64,000 bases of DNA from Aldehydirespirator sp965116195 (GTDB lineage: Bacteria > Actinomycetota > Acidimicrobiia > Acidimicrobiales > Aldehydirespiratoraceae): the NCBI GenBank assembly GCA_965116195.1, contig OZ220491.1:496001-560000 (forward strand), in the 5' to 3' direction. Both the position numbers and the translations under genes were made by a program. Below, piece after piece: positions 62,580-64,000 of this stretch; the first letter of the stretch is position 1; every line of letters starts with the position of its first letter. The notes below the pieces were generated by a model that was given only the letters and a program-made list of their open reading frames with translations, made no database searches and was not told the origin of the DNA.

Positions 62580-63347
62580 TCAGGCACCCATGGCGTGATA
62601 GCCGCCGTCGGCAGGGACTATTGCCCCGGTTGTGGCGGGAAGCCAGTCGCTGAGCAACGCCACAATCGTGCGTGACACGGCAGTGGGGTCGGTCACCTTC
62701 CAGCCCAGAGGTGCGCGCAACCCCCAGGCGTCCTCAAACTCCGAGAACCCCGGAATGGAGCGGGCGGCCATGGTTCTGACCGGTCCGGCTGACACCAGGT
62801 TGACGCGTATGCCCTGAGCGCCGAGGTAGCGTGCCAGATAACGCGAGGTGGCCTCAAGACCCGCCTTGGCAACACCCATCCAGTCATATGCCGGCCAGGC
62901 CCGGGTGCCGTCAAAGTCCAAGCCGACTATCGACCCGCCGCCACCCATCAGAGGTGCCACCGCCTCGGCGAGCATCTTCAGCGAATATGTGGAGATCTCC
63001 AACGCCACTCTCACGTCGTCCCAGGGGGCATCCATGAAGTTTCCACCCAGACAACTCGCCGGTGCGAAACCAATGGAGTGCAGCGCTCCGTGCAGGGGTC
63101 TGCCTTCGTTCGCCAGGTGGTCTCGCAGAACGCTGACATGGGATGGTTCGGTGACATCGAATTCGACCACGTCAATGTTGTCGCCCAGTCGGCGTGCCGT
63201 TCGCTGGGTCAGGCGCATCCCCCTGCCGGCTCCCGTGAGCACGATCTCGGCACCTTCGGCCAGCGCCATCTCGGCTGCACCGAAGGCAAGCGAGGTGTCG
63301 GTCAGTACGCCGGTGATCACGATGCGCTTGCCGTCCAGAAGGCCCAT
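62580..63347 (-). CDS. fabI: Enoyl-[acyl-carrier-protein] reductase, FabI/InhA type
   Basis: A 255-residue SDR-type enoyl reductase. The N-terminus GLLDGKRIVITGVLTDTSLAF matches the InhA/FabI cofactor loop. Ser/Gly motifs lie in HSIGFAP (about residue 91), and the catalytic pair is in AYDWMGVAKAGLE (Tyr and Lys about 153 and 160). AGPVRTMAARSIPGF is the substrate-binding loop. It reduces the enoyl-ACP double bond in the last step of fatty-acid elongation (FAS II). ATG 63347 is chosen from homology of the N-terminus; the frame stays open upstream only through a tandem array. No strong ribosome binding site is visible. Confidence 0.92.
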   Translation of the reverse strand: MGLLDGKRIVITGVLTDTSLAFGAAEMALAEGAEIVLTGAGRGMRLTQRTARRLGDNIDVVEFDVTEPSHVSVLRDHLANEGRPLHGALHSIGFAPASCLGGNFMDAPWDDVRVALEISTYSLKMLAEAVAPLMGGGGSIVGLDFDGTRAWPAYDWMGVAKAGLEATSRYLARYLGAQGIRVNLVSAGPVRTMAARSIPGFSEFEDAWGLRAPLGWKVTDPTAVSRTIVALLSDWLPATTGAIVPADGGYHAMGA

Positions 63348-63422
63348 GCATGGCAACGGTACCGTGTGATGATGAATCCCACCGACACAGCCCAGCCAGC
63401 TCTGCCCCCGGTCGGTGCCACA

Positions 63423-63800
63423 GGAGACCGGCGTGAGCTTGCGTTTGCAATGACACAAGCCTGGCAGCCGGTGGGTCGATGCCGGAGTGGGTACAGGATG
63501 CTCTGCCGGGGCGACGCGCGCGATGTGCGTGCTCTTGAGCCGGTGGGCCGATGCCGGAGTGGGTACAGGATGCTCTGTCGGGGCGACGCGCGCGATGTGC
63601 GTGCTCTTGAGCCGGTGGGCCGATGCCGGAGTGGGTACAGGATGCTCTGTCGGGGCGACGCGCGCGATGTGCGTGCTCTTGAGCCGGTGGGCCGATGCCG
63701 GAGTGGGTACAGGATGCTCTGTCGGGGCGACGCGCGCGATGTGCGTGCTCTTGAGCCGGTGGGCCGATGCCGGAGTGCGTAGGAGACCGGCGTGAGCTTG
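63423..63800. repeat. Tandem array, 72-bp unit, 5 copies, bounded by two copies of the mshC start
   Basis: GTGGGYCGATGCCGGAGTG recurs at 63471, 63543, 63615, 63687 and 63759, exactly 72 bp apart and nearly identical. Immediately left of the array, at about 63422-63450, is a copy of the ribosome binding site and first codons of the mshC gene (AGGAGACCGGCGTGAGCTTG). The real copy is to the right at 63781-63800. The gap 63348-63791 holds no gene. Confidence 0.93.
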
Positions 63801-64000
63801 CGTTTGTATGACACGGCTCGTGGTGCCGTGGTGCCGTTTGAGGCACCTCCAGTGGTTCGCATCTACGTGTGTGGCATAACCCCGTACGACGCCACCCACC
63901 TGGGGCATGCTGCCACCTACATCACCTACGATGTGTTGCAGCGACGGCTGCAAGACCTGGGCCATGAAACCCGCTGTGTGCGCAATGTCACCGATGTGGA
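63792..64000 (+). CDS. mshC: Mycothiol cysteine ligase, partial at the right edge
   Basis: Seventy residues are visible, beginning at GTG 63792 after AGGAGA. YVCGITPYDATHLGHAATY (residues about 30-48) holds the zinc-binding Cys and the HIGH-like signature of the cysteinyl-tRNA synthetase family, in the form characteristic of MshC. MshC joins cysteine to glucosaminyl-inositol in mycothiol synthesis, an actinobacterial pathway. A true CysS cannot be fully excluded with the C-terminus cut off, but the THLGHAATY version and the short N-terminus favour MshC. Confidence 0.82.
   Translation, partial: MSLRLYDTARGAVVPFEAPPVVRIYVCGITPYDATHLGHAATYITYDVLQRRLQDLGHETRCVRNVTDV

Noticed and set aside
63471..63780. 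CRISPR-like array with 72-bp spacing
   Set aside because: The whole 72-bp unit is repeated, with no variable spacers.
63348..63965. N-terminal extension of the enoyl-ACP reductase
   Set aside because: It reads the 72-bp array and antisense of mshC; the InhA-like N-terminus begins at 63347.

Overview
The window looks like chromosome of a GC-rich actinobacterium. Supporting signs are a mycothiol ligase start (MshC) at the right edge, an InhA-like enoyl-ACP reductase, many GTG starts and tightly overlapping stop/start codons. Paired DUF35/thiolase genes, a fatty-acyl reductase-HAD fusion, and surface proteins with long threonine linkers and S-layer homology domains suggest an Acidimicrobiia-like lineage; that placement is inference.

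Layout. 0-7 kb: a Fic protein running off the left edge (minus strand), chorismate mutase, an isocitrate dehydrogenase kinase/phosphatase (AceK) carrying two tandem-repeat insertions, and a DUF222/HNH protein. 7-17 kb: a quinone oxidoreductase, then a minus-strand run of citrate synthase, an acyl-CoA carboxylase carboxyltransferase subunit, a LysR regulator, aconitase and a PlsC acyltransferase. AceK, citrate synthase and aconitase place TCA-cycle flux control in one neighbourhood. 17-22 kb: a LarA-like protein translationally coupled to a reductase-HAD fusion. 22-26.7 kb: a lower-GC cassette (alpha/beta hydrolase, membrane-anchored Mur ligase, D-Ala-D-Ala-ligase-like ATP-grasp enzyme and a probable interrupted membrane protein) ending at a frameshifted IS30-family transposase. 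27-33 kb and 40.6-46.8 kb: four large secreted or surface proteins, one broken by three separate lesions and one with SLH domains. Between them lie an amidase, tRNA-Val(CAC), a polytopic membrane protein and a DUF35-DUF35-thiolase-thiolase operon. 47-58.8 kb: an M23 peptidase, thiamine pyrophosphokinase, an aminotransferase, three coupled ABC transporter genes and two CNNM/CBS proteins. 59-61.4 kb: a lower-GC restriction-modification pair. 61.4-64 kb: a DMT-family transporter with a histidine-rich tail, the enoyl-ACP reductase and mshC (partial).

The most striking property is scale-wide. Most longer intergenic stretches hold their own local tandem array (periods about 41-89 bp), unrelated in sequence to the others. 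Several arrays incorporate the start or stop region of the adjacent gene. Many genes also carry in-frame tandem repeats (15, 36, 42, 63, 66, 72, 81 bp), usually in tails or linkers. One 68-bp duplication that is not a multiple of three has broken a surface-protein gene. This looks like a genome with very active short-range duplication.

All calls come from reading the sequence alone. No database search, structure prediction or repeat-finding program was run.
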